A DNA stretch of 12,669 nt, from the NCBI GenBank assembly GCA_035494015.1, contig DATJHJ010000147.1:1-12669 (forward strand). Direction: 5' to 3'. Of this stretch, positions 1-6,625 are shown piece by piece. The notes beneath the pieces were generated by a model that saw only the letters and a program-made list of their open reading frames with translations, was not told where the DNA came from and did not search any database. Position numbers and translations under genes: made by a program. The first letter of the stretch is position 1; the number at the start of each line of letters is the position of its first letter. The DNA is from CADCTB01 sp035494015. GTDB taxonomy: Bacteria > Actinomycetota > Acidimicrobiia > Acidimicrobiales > AC-14.

Positions 1-2782
1 GCACCAGATCGAAGAGTTCGGGATCGCCGAGTTCAACGCCCGCTGCCGCCAGTCGGTCGAGCGCTACGTGGCCGACTGGGAGACCCTGACCGAGCGCTCC
101 GGCGTCTGGATCGACACCGACGACGCCTACCGGACCCTCGACAACAGCTACGTGGAGTCGGTGTGGTGGCTGGTGCGCCAGCTCTGGGACAAGAAGCTGC
201 TCTACGAGGGCCACCGGGTCAGCCCGTACTGCCCGCGGTGCGGTACCGCGCTGTCGTCGCACGAGCTGGGCCAGCCCGGCGTGTACCGCGACGTGGTCGA
301 CCCGGCCGCCTACGTGCGCTTCCCCGTCGTCGGCGGCGAGACCGACCTGCTGGTGTGGACCACCACGCCCTGGACGCTGATCTCCAACGTGGCCGCCGCC
401 GTCGGCCCCGACATCGAGTACGCCCGGGTGCGGGCCGCCGAGGGTGGCCGGGACATGGTCATGGCCGTGGCCCGAGTGGCCGAGGGGGCGGAGATCGTCG
501 AGCGCTTCCGGGGCACCCAGCTGGTCGGGCTGCGCTACAGCCGGCCGTTCGAGCTGCTGCCCCTCGACGCCGCGCCCCGGGTGGTGGCGGCCGACTTCGT
601 GAGCACCGAGGAGGGCTCGGGCATCGTCCACCTGGCCCCCGCCTTCGGCAACGACGACATGGACGTGGCCAAGGCCGAGGGCCTGCCCGTCCTCAACCCG
701 GTGGGCCCCGACGGCACGTTCGACGAGCGGGTGACGCCCTGGGCCGGCCGCTGGGTCAAGGACACCGACCGCGAGATCCTGGGCGACCTGCTGGCCCGTG
801 AACTGCTCGTGCTGGCCGAGGAGTACACCCACTCGTACCCCCACTGCTGGCGGTGCGGAACGCCCCTGCTGTACTGGGCCAAGACGTCGTGGTTCGTGCG
901 CACCTCGGACCGGCAGGCCGACCTGCTCCGCGAGAACGAGCGGATCAACTGGCACCCCGAGCACATCAAGCACGGGCGCTTCGGCGACTGGCTGCACAAC
1001 AACGTCGACTGGGCGCTGTCGCGCGACCGGTACTGGGGCACGCCGCTGCCGGTGTGGCGCTGCCCCGACGGCCACGACACCTGCATCGGCTCGGTCGAGG
1101 AGCTGTCGACGCGGTCCGGCCTCGACCTCGGCCGGCTCGACCTGCACCGCCCCGCGGTCGACGAGATCCCCATCCCGTGCGGCGCGCCCGATTGCGACAA
1201 GACAGCCAAGCGCGTGACGCCGGTGCTCGACGCCTGGTTCGACTCGGGGTCCATGCCGTCGGCCCAGCACCACTACCCGTTCGGCGAGCGGGCCGAGTTC
1301 GAGTCCGCCTTCCCGGCCGACTTCATCTGCGAAGCCATCGACCAGACCCGGGGCTGGTTCTACTCCCTGCTGGCCGTCAACACCCTGGTCTTCGACAGCA
1401 CCCCGTACAAGAACGTGGTGTGCCTGGCCCACGTGGTCGACCAGGACGGCCAGAAGATGTCCAAGTCCAAGGGCAACGTCATCGAGCCGTGGCAGATCTT
1501 CGAAGCCTTCGGCGCCGACGCCCTGCGCTGGTACTTCTTCTCCGCCGGGTCGCCGTGGACCAGCCGCCGGGTCTACGAGGACGGGATCCGGGAGTCGACC
1601 CGCAAGACGCTGCTCACCCTCTGGAACGTGTTCTCGTTCTTCGCCACCTACGCCGACCTGGACGGCTGGCAGCCGGGCGACTGGGTGACCAACCACGTGA
1701 TGGACCGGTGGATCCTGTCCCAGCTGCGGGGGACGATCACCGCCGTCACCGACGCCCTGGAGGCGTTCGACGCCCTGGGCGGAGCGACCGCCATCGCCAC
1801 CTTCGTCGACGACCTGTCCAACTGGTACGTGCGCCGCTCTCGGGCCCGGTTCTGGGGTGGTCCCGGCCAGCCGGGCGACGGCGGCGCGCACGCCGTGCTG
1901 TACCGCTGCCTGGTGGTCACCGCCCAGCTCCTGGCCCCGTTCTGCCCGTTCCTGGCCGACGAGATGCACCGCACCCTGACCGGCTCGCCGTCGGTCCACC
2001 TCACCGACTGGCCCCGCGCCGTCGGCCCCCCCGACGCCGGGCTGTCGGTGGAGATGGACGCCGCCCGCCGGCTGGTCGGCCTCGGCCGGGCCGCCCGCAC
2101 CGACGCCGGCGTGCGCACCCGCCAGCCCCTGCGCCGGGCCCTGCTGCTACACCCGGGCGCCGAGCTGTCCGAGGAGGTCAAGGCCGAGATCGCCGCCGAG
2201 CTCAACGTGCGGGCCCTGGAGGACGTCGAGACCCTGACCGACCTCATGACCTGGACCGTGGTCCCCAACTTCCGCTCGTTGGGGCCGCGGCTCGGCCCCC
2301 GGGTCAACGAGGTCAAGGCCGCCCTGGCCGCGGCGGACGGCTCGGAGGTCCGCCGGGCGCTGGAGGAGCAGGGGTGGGTCGAGATCGCCGGCGAGCGGTT
2401 GGAGGCGGGCGACGTCGAGGTGCGGGCCAGCCGCCACGAGGACTTCGCCCTGGCCCAGGAGAGCGGGTGGGCGGTGGCCCTCGACCTCGAGCTCGACGAC
2501 GACCTGCGCCTCGAAGGCCTGGCCCGCGAGGTGGCCCGAGACGTCAACGACCTGCGCAAGCAGCGGGGCCTGGCCCTGTCCGACCGCATCGGGCTCACCA
2601 TCGAGGCCGGCCCGACGCTGGCCGCGGCCATCGAGGGTCACCGGGCGTGGATCGCCACCCAGGTCTTGGCCGCCGAGATCGTGTTGGTCGCCGAGGCGGG
2701 GGCCGAAGCCACCGAGCTCGACGTCGAGGGCGAGCGCCTCCGGGTCGAGCTACGGGTGGTGGTCGAGGCCGCCCCAGCCTGA
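1..2782 (+). CDS. ileS: Isoleucyl-tRNA synthetase, 5' end outside the window
   Basis: Class I aminoacyl-tRNA synthetase that charges tRNA-Ile in the cytoplasm. The frame is open from base 2, and the residues before the first GTG (position 68) already read as IleRS (IEEFGIAEFNARC), so the true start and the HIGH motif lie upstream; about 926 residues are visible, roughly 110-120 short of a full protein. Seen: a first CPRC knuckle at 230-241, a second CWRC at 845-856, the editing/CP1 region between them, the actinobacterial/eukaryal-like block LSRDRYWGTPLPVW, the AWFDSGSMP segment, and KMSKSKG at 1454-1474. After that come the helical anticodon-binding domain (SNWYVRRSRARFW) and the C-terminal domain. 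The paired Cys knuckles and KMSKS context fit the type 2 (eukaryotic-like, often mupirocin-tolerant) IleRS. It is convergent with the gene at 2809-4269. Confidence 0.97.
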   Translation, partial: HQIEEFGIAEFNARCRQSVERYVADWETLTERSGVWIDTDDAYRTLDNSYVESVWWLVRQLWDKKLLYEGHRVSPYCPRCGTALSSHELGQPGVYRDVVDPAAYVRFPVVGGETDLLVWTTTPWTLISNVAAAVGPDIEYARVRAAEGGRDMVMAVARVAEGAEIVERFRGTQLVGLRYSRPFELLPLDAAPRVVAADFVSTEEGSGIVHLAPAFGNDDMDVAKAEGLPVLNPVGPDGTFDERVTPWAGRWVKDTDREILGDLLARELLVLAEEYTHSYPHCWRCGTPLLYWAKTSWFVRTSDRQADLLRENERINWHPEHIKHGRFGDWLHNNVDWALSRDRYWGTPLPVWRCPDGHDTCIGSVEELSTRSGLDLGRLDLHRPAVDEIPIPCGAPDCDKTAKRVTPVLDAWFDSGSMPSAQHHYPFGERAEFESAFPADFICEAIDQTRGWFYSLLAVNTLVFDSTPYKNVVCLAHVVDQDGQKMSKSKGNVIEPWQIFEAFGADALRWYFFSAGSPWTSRRVYEDGIRESTRKTLLTLWNVFSFFATYADLDGWQPGDWVTNHVMDRWILSQLRGTITAVTDALEAFDALGGATAIATFVDDLSNWYVRRSRARFWGGPGQPGDGGAHAVLYRCLVVTAQLLAPFCPFLADEMHRTLTGSPSVHLTDWPRAVGPPDAGLSVEMDAARRLVGLGRAARTDAGVRTRQPLRRALLLHPGAELSEEVKAEIAAELNVRALEDVETLTDLMTWTVVPNFRSLGPRLGPRVNEVKAALAAADGSEVRRALEEQGWVEIAGERLEAGDVEVRASRHEDFALAQESGWAVALDLELDDDLRLEGLAREVARDVNDLRKQRGLALSDRIGLTIEAGPTLAAAIEGHRAWIATQVLAAEIVLVAEAGAEATELDVEGERLRVELRVVVEAAPA

Positions 2783-2803
2783 GCGCCGGGGGCGCGGCCC
2801 CGG
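2783..2803. terminator. GC-rich hairpin between convergent genes
   Basis: The 26-bp space between the two converging stop codons holds overlapping inverted repeats: GCGCC (2783-2787) with GGCGC (2791-2795), and CCGGGG (2786-2791) with CCCCGG (2798-2803). Either could form a short hairpin read from both strands. There is no T-tract on either side, so it is not a canonical intrinsic terminator. A bidirectional terminator role is inferred from its position only. Confidence 0.3.
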
Positions 2804-2808
2804 GGCGA

Positions 2809-4269
2809 CTAGCGCTTCTTGGTCGCCCGGGCCTTCTTGACCGCGTCCTTCATGCTCGAACCGGCCTTGGCCGGCGGCGCCTCGATGGGGGCCGCCTTGC
2901 GGGCCGGGCTCTTGCGCGCCGTCTTGGTGGCGGCCGGGACGACCGGGGCCACAGCCGCCTGCTTCGCCGGCGACTTGCGGGTGGCCTTCGCCGGGGCCGG
3001 GGCGGGGGCCGGCGGCGGTACGGGGGCGGCCGCGGCCCTGGGAGCACGGGCCTTCTTGACTGCGGCGGCCATCGACGACGTGGCCGCGGCCGGCGCCTTG
3101 GCCGGCGCCGCTTTGCGGGACGGTGCCTTGGTGGCCGCCACCTTGCGGGCCGGCGCCTTGCGGGCCGGCGGGGAGGCCGCGGGCATGGCGATGGCCCCGG
3201 ACGCGGCGCCGCCCGCCCGGGCGCTCAGCCGGTCGACGCGGTCGAGGATGGTGCCCCGGTTGCGGCCCTGCTGCTCGCGGGTGCGGACCTCGGCCAGCTC
3301 CTCGGCGTCCAGCTCGCTCAGGCGGGGCAGGATCTGGCCCACGGTCAGCGAGTCGTAGCCGGCGATCGGGAAGGCGGGGGCCGCCGACGGCGACACCAGC
3401 TCGTCGACCTCGTCCTCGTCGACCTCGGCCTCGTCGAGCTCGTCGCCGAAGCCGTCCTCGTCGCGGATGGCCTCGGCCTCGATGGCCGCGGCCTCGCTCT
3501 CGGCGTCTTCGCCGACGCCGGCTTCCCAGTCGTCGTCCGCCGCCTCCCATGCCGGCTGCTCCTTGCTGGCCAGCAGGGCGTCGACCCGGCTCATGATGGT
3601 GAAGCGGTTCTTGCCGGACGACTCCCGCTGGCGTACCGCCTCGAGCTGGTTGCGGTCCAGGGACGGGAGCATGGCCAGCAGCTCGGTGGCCCGGAGCCGG
3701 TCGTAGTCCTCGATGGGGAAGCCGTCGGCCGCCTCCCGGGGTGCCGCGCCCACGGGCGCGGGCATCTCGGTGGTCACCGCCGCCGCCGGCGTGGCCGCGG
3801 GCTCGTCGTCGACGTCGACGCCCGCCTCGCTACCCGAGGGGGCGGCCACCACGGTGGCCTCGCCCTCCTGCTCGGCCCGCCGGCCCCGGAGCCGGCCAAG
3901 GAGCGCGCTGCCGGCGGCCCGGGTGGCCAGATCCTCGCCGGGCGGCGGCGGGGGCGGGGGAGGCGGCGGGGGCGGGGACGCAGCTGCCGGGGGCGAGCTC
4001 CAGCTGCTGGTCGTCTCCGTCGGTGACGTCGTGGTCGCGCCGACCGCGACCGGCACCTCGGCCCGCTGCGGCGGCGTGAACGAGCGACCGCCCGCCGCCA
4101 CCGGCCGGGATTCGGGCCGACCGCGCAGCACGGCCACGGCCAGCACCACGCCGGCCAGCACGCTGCAGCCGATCGACAGATAGATGAGGGCAAGTCCCGA
4201 CTGCAGCAGTCCGACGACGAGCGTCACTGCCGCTGCCAGGACGAGCACGAAGCTCACCAGAACCAACAC
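2809..4269 (-). CDS. Membrane-anchored protein with duplicated helical module and H1-like basic tail, function unknown
   Basis: No known family recognised; 486 residues from a GTG at 4269 (in-frame stop upstream, no ATG alternative, no clear Shine-Dalgarno). Two hydrophobic helices lie near residues 2-22 and 26-48, suggesting a cytoplasmic C-terminus. Then follow a Pro/Ala/Thr linker with 12 consecutive prolines (99-110), a first module (184-233, FPIEDYDRL to SRVDALLA), a very acidic stretch (240-292), a second copy (300-349, FPIAGYDSL to DRVDRLSA), and a Lys/Ala/Pro-rich tail (about 365-486) with RKSPAK/RKSPAR and twice SSM..AVKKARA, like histone H1 or bacterial AlaLys-rich tails. The tail suggests nucleic-acid or other polyanion binding. 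The gene lies after yggT, where actinobacteria usually carry divIVA/wag31 followed by a small two-helix membrane protein (Rv2144c in M. tuberculosis). The N-terminus resembles such a protein in type, which I could not test. High GC at codon position 3 supports it as real. Confidence 0.85.
   Translation of the reverse strand: MLVLVSFVLVLAAAVTLVVGLLQSGLALIYLSIGCSVLAGVVLAVAVLRGRPESRPVAAGGRSFTPPQRAEVPVAVGATTTSPTETTSSWSSPPAAASPPPPPPPPPPPPGEDLATRAAGSALLGRLRGRRAEQEGEATVVAAPSGSEAGVDVDDEPAATPAAAVTTEMPAPVGAAPREAADGFPIEDYDRLRATELLAMLPSLDRNQLEAVRQRESSGKNRFTIMSRVDALLASKEQPAWEAADDDWEAGVGEDAESEAAAIEAEAIRDEDGFGDELDEAEVDEDEVDELVSPSAAPAFPIAGYDSLTVGQILPRLSELDAEELAEVRTREQQGRNRGTILDRVDRLSARAGGAASGAIAMPAASPPARKAPARKVAATKAPSRKAAPAKAPAAATSSMAAAVKKARAPRAAAAPVPPPAPAPAPAKATRKSPAKQAAVAPVVPAATKTARKSPARKAAPIEAPPAKAGSSMKDAVKKARATKKR
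3950..3977 (+). repeat. G-run cluster with quadruplex potential inside the poly-proline coding segment
   Basis: The plus strand (template for the minus-strand gene) carries four G-runs of 5, 5, 5 and 4 bases separated by 1, 7 and 1 bases. This fits a G-quadruplex pattern of four tetrads. On the coding strand it reads as CCN codons for the 12-proline run of the 2809-4269 protein. Formation in vivo is not shown by sequence. Confidence 0.6.
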
Positions 4270-4310
4270 GTCACCATCCCAATCTCTACGGGGAGAACCG
4301 CGGGCATCCT

Positions 4311-4335
4311 AAACGGTCAGCGTCCGCCGCCGACC
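4311..4335 (-). terminator. Weak hairpin after yggT, possible terminator
   Basis: On the minus-strand transcript GGUCGGC (4335-4329) can pair with GCUGACC (4321-4315), seven pairs including one G-U, with a 7-base loop and then only GUUU. It sits in the 80-bp gap between the yggT stop and the next gene. The stem is short and the U-run is poor, so this may be a weak or partial terminator. A TAGGAT hexamer at 4311-4306 could serve as a -10 box for the downstream gene, but no convincing -35 box goes with it. Confidence 0.3.
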
Positions 4336-4349
4336 ATGACCCCACGCTA

Positions 4350-4607
4350 CTAACAGATGGTGCGCTGCAGAATCTCGATCCCGAAGATCACGATGATCGG
4401 CGACAGGTCGAGGCCCATGCCCCCCATGCCCAAGGGCGGGACCACCCGGCGGATCGGCCCCAGCACCGGCTCGGTGATCGAGTACAGGAAGCCGAAAACG
4501 GTGGCCATGGCCGAGTCCGGAGCCAGCGGGAACCACGACAGGATGATCCTGGCGAAGATGACGATGAGGTAGGCGGTGAGGAGGTCGCAAAGAAGTTGTT
4601 GGATCAC
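4350..4607 (-). CDS. yggT: YggT family membrane protein
   Basis: Small integral membrane protein of 85 residues, the usual length of a single-copy YggT/YlmG protein. It has two hydrophobic segments (about residues 5-28 and 66-82) flanking the family signature ITEPVLGPIRR and the G.DLSPIIV segment. The exact biochemical role of the family is unsettled; in bacteria and plastids it is linked to division, membrane or nucleoid organisation, and it is regularly encoded next to sepF. The start is a GTG at 4607, one base after the sepF stop codon (TGA-A-GTG). No Shine-Dalgarno is visible, so translation probably depends on re-initiation after sepF. Confidence 0.93.
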   Translation of the reverse strand: MIQQLLCDLLTAYLIVIFARIILSWFPLAPDSAMATVFGFLYSITEPVLGPIRRVVPPLGMGGMGLDLSPIIVIFGIEILQRTIC

Positions 4608-4608
4608 T

Positions 4609-5217
4609 TCAGGAGCGGTACAGGCCGCGCTCTTGCAGGCGACGCTTCTCCTCCGCCGAGACCTCGACGTTCGATGGGGTGAGCAGGAAGACTTGATCGG
4701 CGACCCGTTCCATGGCCCCGCCGAGCCCGTAGGTCAGGCCGGAGGAGAAGTCGATCAGGCGCCGGGACAGCTCGCGATCGACCCCCTGGAGGTTCACGAT
4801 CACCGGCTGGTTCGCCTTCAGCTTGTCTCCGATCTCCTGGGCGTCGTTGAACCCTACCGGGACGACGACGTGGACCTTGGCCGCCTGCGGTTGGGTGAAC
4901 GGCCGGACCACCGACGGCCGCTGCTGCACGGTGACCCCACCGCCACCGCCGCCCATGCCGCTGCCGCCCACGCCGCCGCCCATGCGCTCGGGGCCTCGGG
5001 GATCCACGCTCACGCTCTCTTCCCGCGGAATCGTCCGCACGCCGGACTGCTCGGGCTCGTAGGACATTTCGACCGGTTCCGGCACGCCGCGGCCCCGCCG
5101 GCTCGGGGCCGTCGGCGGCGCCTGGGGCGCGGGCTCGTCGTACGGCTCGTACTCCTCGTACTCGTCGTCGTCGACGAGTCCCAGGTACACCATGGTCCGT
5201 CGCCAGATAGATGCCAT
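4609..5217 (-). CDS. sepF: Cell division protein SepF
   Basis: FtsZ-bundling protein that tethers the Z-ring to the membrane; it takes the place of FtsA, which is absent here. 202 residues from an ATG at 5217, preceded by AAGGAGG at 10-base spacing. Residues 1-15 (MASIWRRTMVYLGLV) form the expected amphipathic membrane-targeting helix, followed by the acidic DDDEYEEYE stretch common in SepF. A Pro-rich linker and an unusual Gly-rich segment (residues 80-94) lead to the SepF core (about 113-185), with VIVNLQGVDRELSRRLIDFSSGL split across 139-161 and YGLGGAMERV at 163-172 as family landmarks. The gene follows yggS by 29 bases and is nearly joined to yggT. The frame stays open upstream through yggS and pgeF in a different reading, which I regard as high-GC shadow. 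Confidence 0.97.
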   Translation of the reverse strand: MASIWRRTMVYLGLVDDDEYEEYEPYDEPAPQAPPTAPSRRGRGVPEPVEMSYEPEQSGVRTIPREESVSVDPRGPERMGGGVGGSGMGGGGGGVTVQQRPSVVRPFTQPQAAKVHVVVPVGFNDAQEIGDKLKANQPVIVNLQGVDRELSRRLIDFSSGLTYGLGGAMERVADQVFLLTPSNVEVSAEEKRRLQERGLYRS

Positions 5218-5227
5218 CCCTGCGTCG

Positions 5228-5234
5228 CCTCCTT
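5228..5234 (-). promoter_or_regulatory. Strong Shine-Dalgarno of sepF
   Basis: AAGGAGG at 5234-5228 with 10 bases before the ATG at 5217. It is the clearest ribosome binding site in the window and fixes the sepF start, ruling out the much longer open frame that runs upstream. Confidence 0.85.
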
Positions 5235-5246
5235 GGCCCTGCGAGC

Positions 5247-5921
5247 CTATCGCCGCGTCTTTGGCGCGACGGGCCGCGCCCCGAACAGTCCACGGCCGAC
5301 GCGCACCATCGTCGACCCCTCCTCGACGGCTACGTCGAGGTCCTCGCTCATCCCCATGGAACGCTCGGCCAGGCCCAGGCGGTCGGCCAAGGCGGCGACC
5401 TGGCGGAAGCCCGGGCGGGCCAGCTCGGGCGGCCCCGCGGGGCCGACCGCCATGAGGCCGCGCACGTCCAGGCCCATGCCACCCAGGCGCTCGACGAGGG
5501 CCGGGACGTCGTCGGGATCGCACCCGTTGCGATCCTCCCGGCCATCGATGCGGACCTGCACCAGCACCCTCGCTCCCGGGGCCCGCTTGGCGATCTCCTC
5601 CCCGGCCGCAACCCGGTCGACGCCTTGCCACAGGTGGACGGCGCCGGCGATCACCCGCACCTTGTTGCGCTGGACGCGACCGAGGAAGTGCCAGCGGCGG
5701 TGGTCGGTGGCCGGCATCTCCCGGCACTTGTCCGCCAGCTCCTGGGCGTAGTTCTCGCCCACGTCTTCGATGCCGGCGGCCGACGCCGCCGCCACCGCAT
5801 CGGTGCCGAACCCCTTCGTCACGGCCACGACCACCACCTCGTCGGGCGGGCGCCCGGCGGCGGCAATGCGCTCGCGGACCGTCGCGAGCCGCTCGGCCAC
5901 GTCGACCGCGATGGCCGTCAT
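5247..5921 (-). CDS. yggS: YggS family pyridoxal 5'-phosphate homeostasis protein
   Basis: PLP-binding protein with an alanine-racemase-like TIM-barrel fold (COG0325) that helps balance free PLP and amino/keto acid pools in the cytoplasm. 224 residues. The PLP-binding lysine is K36 in VVAVTKGF; other landmarks are GENYAQEL (55-62), WHFLGRVQRNK (77-87), the SMGMSEDL segment (188-195) and VRVGRGLFGAR (206-216), the phosphate-binding end. The ATG at 5921 was chosen because it overlaps the pgeF stop as ATGA and removes a 16-residue extension (MAGREGHG...) that is just pgeF sequence in another frame. The canonical terminal motif is R(I/V)G..(I/L)FG; here GR replaces the usual G(T/S/E), a mild variant. 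Confidence 0.95.
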   Translation of the reverse strand: MTAIAVDVAERLATVRERIAAAGRPPDEVVVVAVTKGFGTDAVAAASAAGIEDVGENYAQELADKCREMPATDHRRWHFLGRVQRNKVRVIAGAVHLWQGVDRVAAGEEIAKRAPGARVLVQVRIDGREDRNGCDPDDVPALVERLGGMGLDVRGLMAVGPAGPPELARPGFRQVAALADRLGLAERSMGMSEDLDVAVEEGSTMVRVGRGLFGARPVAPKTRR

Positions 5922-6625
5922 CGCCACACCACCGCGGCCTGGCGGGCCGTGTCCTTCCCGGCCCGCCACGAGTAGTGGTCGGGCGAGCAGGCGGTGCAGA
6001 TGTCCACGTCGGTGAGGTCGACGTCGACGGCGACCCCCGCCCGGGTGAGGGCTTCACGCACGGCGGCGGGCAGGTCGAGCGATGGGCGGCCCTGGGCGCT
6101 GGTGGCCCGCACGCCGTCGCCCAACCGGTCGGCGACCGCGGCGAGATCGTCCTCGCCGAACTCGTAGCACTCGGCGCGGATGCAGGGGCCGAGGATGGCG
6201 CCGACCCGTGTGGCGCCGAGGGAGCGCATGGTGGCCACCGTCCGCTCGAGCACCCCGGCGGTAACGCCCCGCCAGCCCGCATGGGCCACACCGATGACGC
6301 CCTCGGCGCTGACGAAGGCCACCGGTGCGCAGTCGGCGGTGAGCACGGCGAGGGCGGCACCGGCGACGTCGGTCACGGCGCCGTCGGCGGTGGCCCCGGC
6401 GCCGTCACCCGGGCTCAGCACGGGCACGACGTCGGCGCCGTGCACCTGGCGCAGCCACGTCCACGGCAGGTCGACCACGGCGCGGCGGCGGGCGGCGACT
6501 TGGCCGTCCACCTCGACCACCGGCGCACCGCCGTGTCCCATGTCGCCCTCCGCCCGTCCCGTGAAGGCGACCGAGGCGGACGACGCCGACATCGGGGGCA
6601 GGAGGGCGCGGCCCCCCTGCTTCAC
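5918..6625 (-). CDS. pgeF: PgeF/YfiH family peptidoglycan editing factor
   Basis: DUF152/laccase-like domain protein. In E. coli PgeF removes wrongly incorporated residues (L-Ser) from UDP-MurNAc-peptide precursors, and homologues show purine nucleoside phosphorylase/adenosine deaminase activity. Metal-site residues are in place: H62 in RQVHGADV, C99 in TADCAPV, H115 in VAHAGWRG; also LGPCIRAECYE (145-155) and the end block CTACSPDHYSWRAGKDTARQ (210-229). The start is uncertain. GTG at 6625 overlaps the ftsZ stop as GTGA and gives 235 residues; ATG at 6592 gives 224 residues and begins nine residues before the FTGR motif, with a 29-base gap. Neither has a good Shine-Dalgarno. I favour the coupled GTG. 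Confidence 0.92.
   Translation of the reverse strand: MKQGGRALLPPMSASSASVAFTGRAEGDMGHGGAPVVEVDGQVAARRRAVVDLPWTWLRQVHGADVVPVLSPGDGAGATADGAVTDVAGAALAVLTADCAPVAFVSAEGVIGVAHAGWRGVTAGVLERTVATMRSLGATRVGAILGPCIRAECYEFGEDDLAAVADRLGDGVRATSAQGRPSLDLPAAVREALTRAGVAVDVDLTDVDICTACSPDHYSWRAGKDTARQAAVVWR

Noticed and set aside
2783..2808. Canonical rho-independent terminator between ileS and the converging gene.
   Set aside because: Short GC hairpins exist but there is no T-run on either strand; kept only as a low-confidence hairpin.
853..4026. A 1057-codon plus-strand open frame spanning the end of ileS and running antisense to the next gene.
   Set aside because: It overlaps two well-supported genes in other frames, is almost all Arg/Pro/Gly/Ala, and has no family motifs. 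Long shadow frames are expected at this GC content.
4609..6360. A single 583-residue minus-strand protein ending in SepF.
   Set aside because: Only the last 202 residues resemble SepF. The rest is yggS and pgeF DNA read in the wrong frame, and a strong ribosome binding site marks the internal ATG at 5217.
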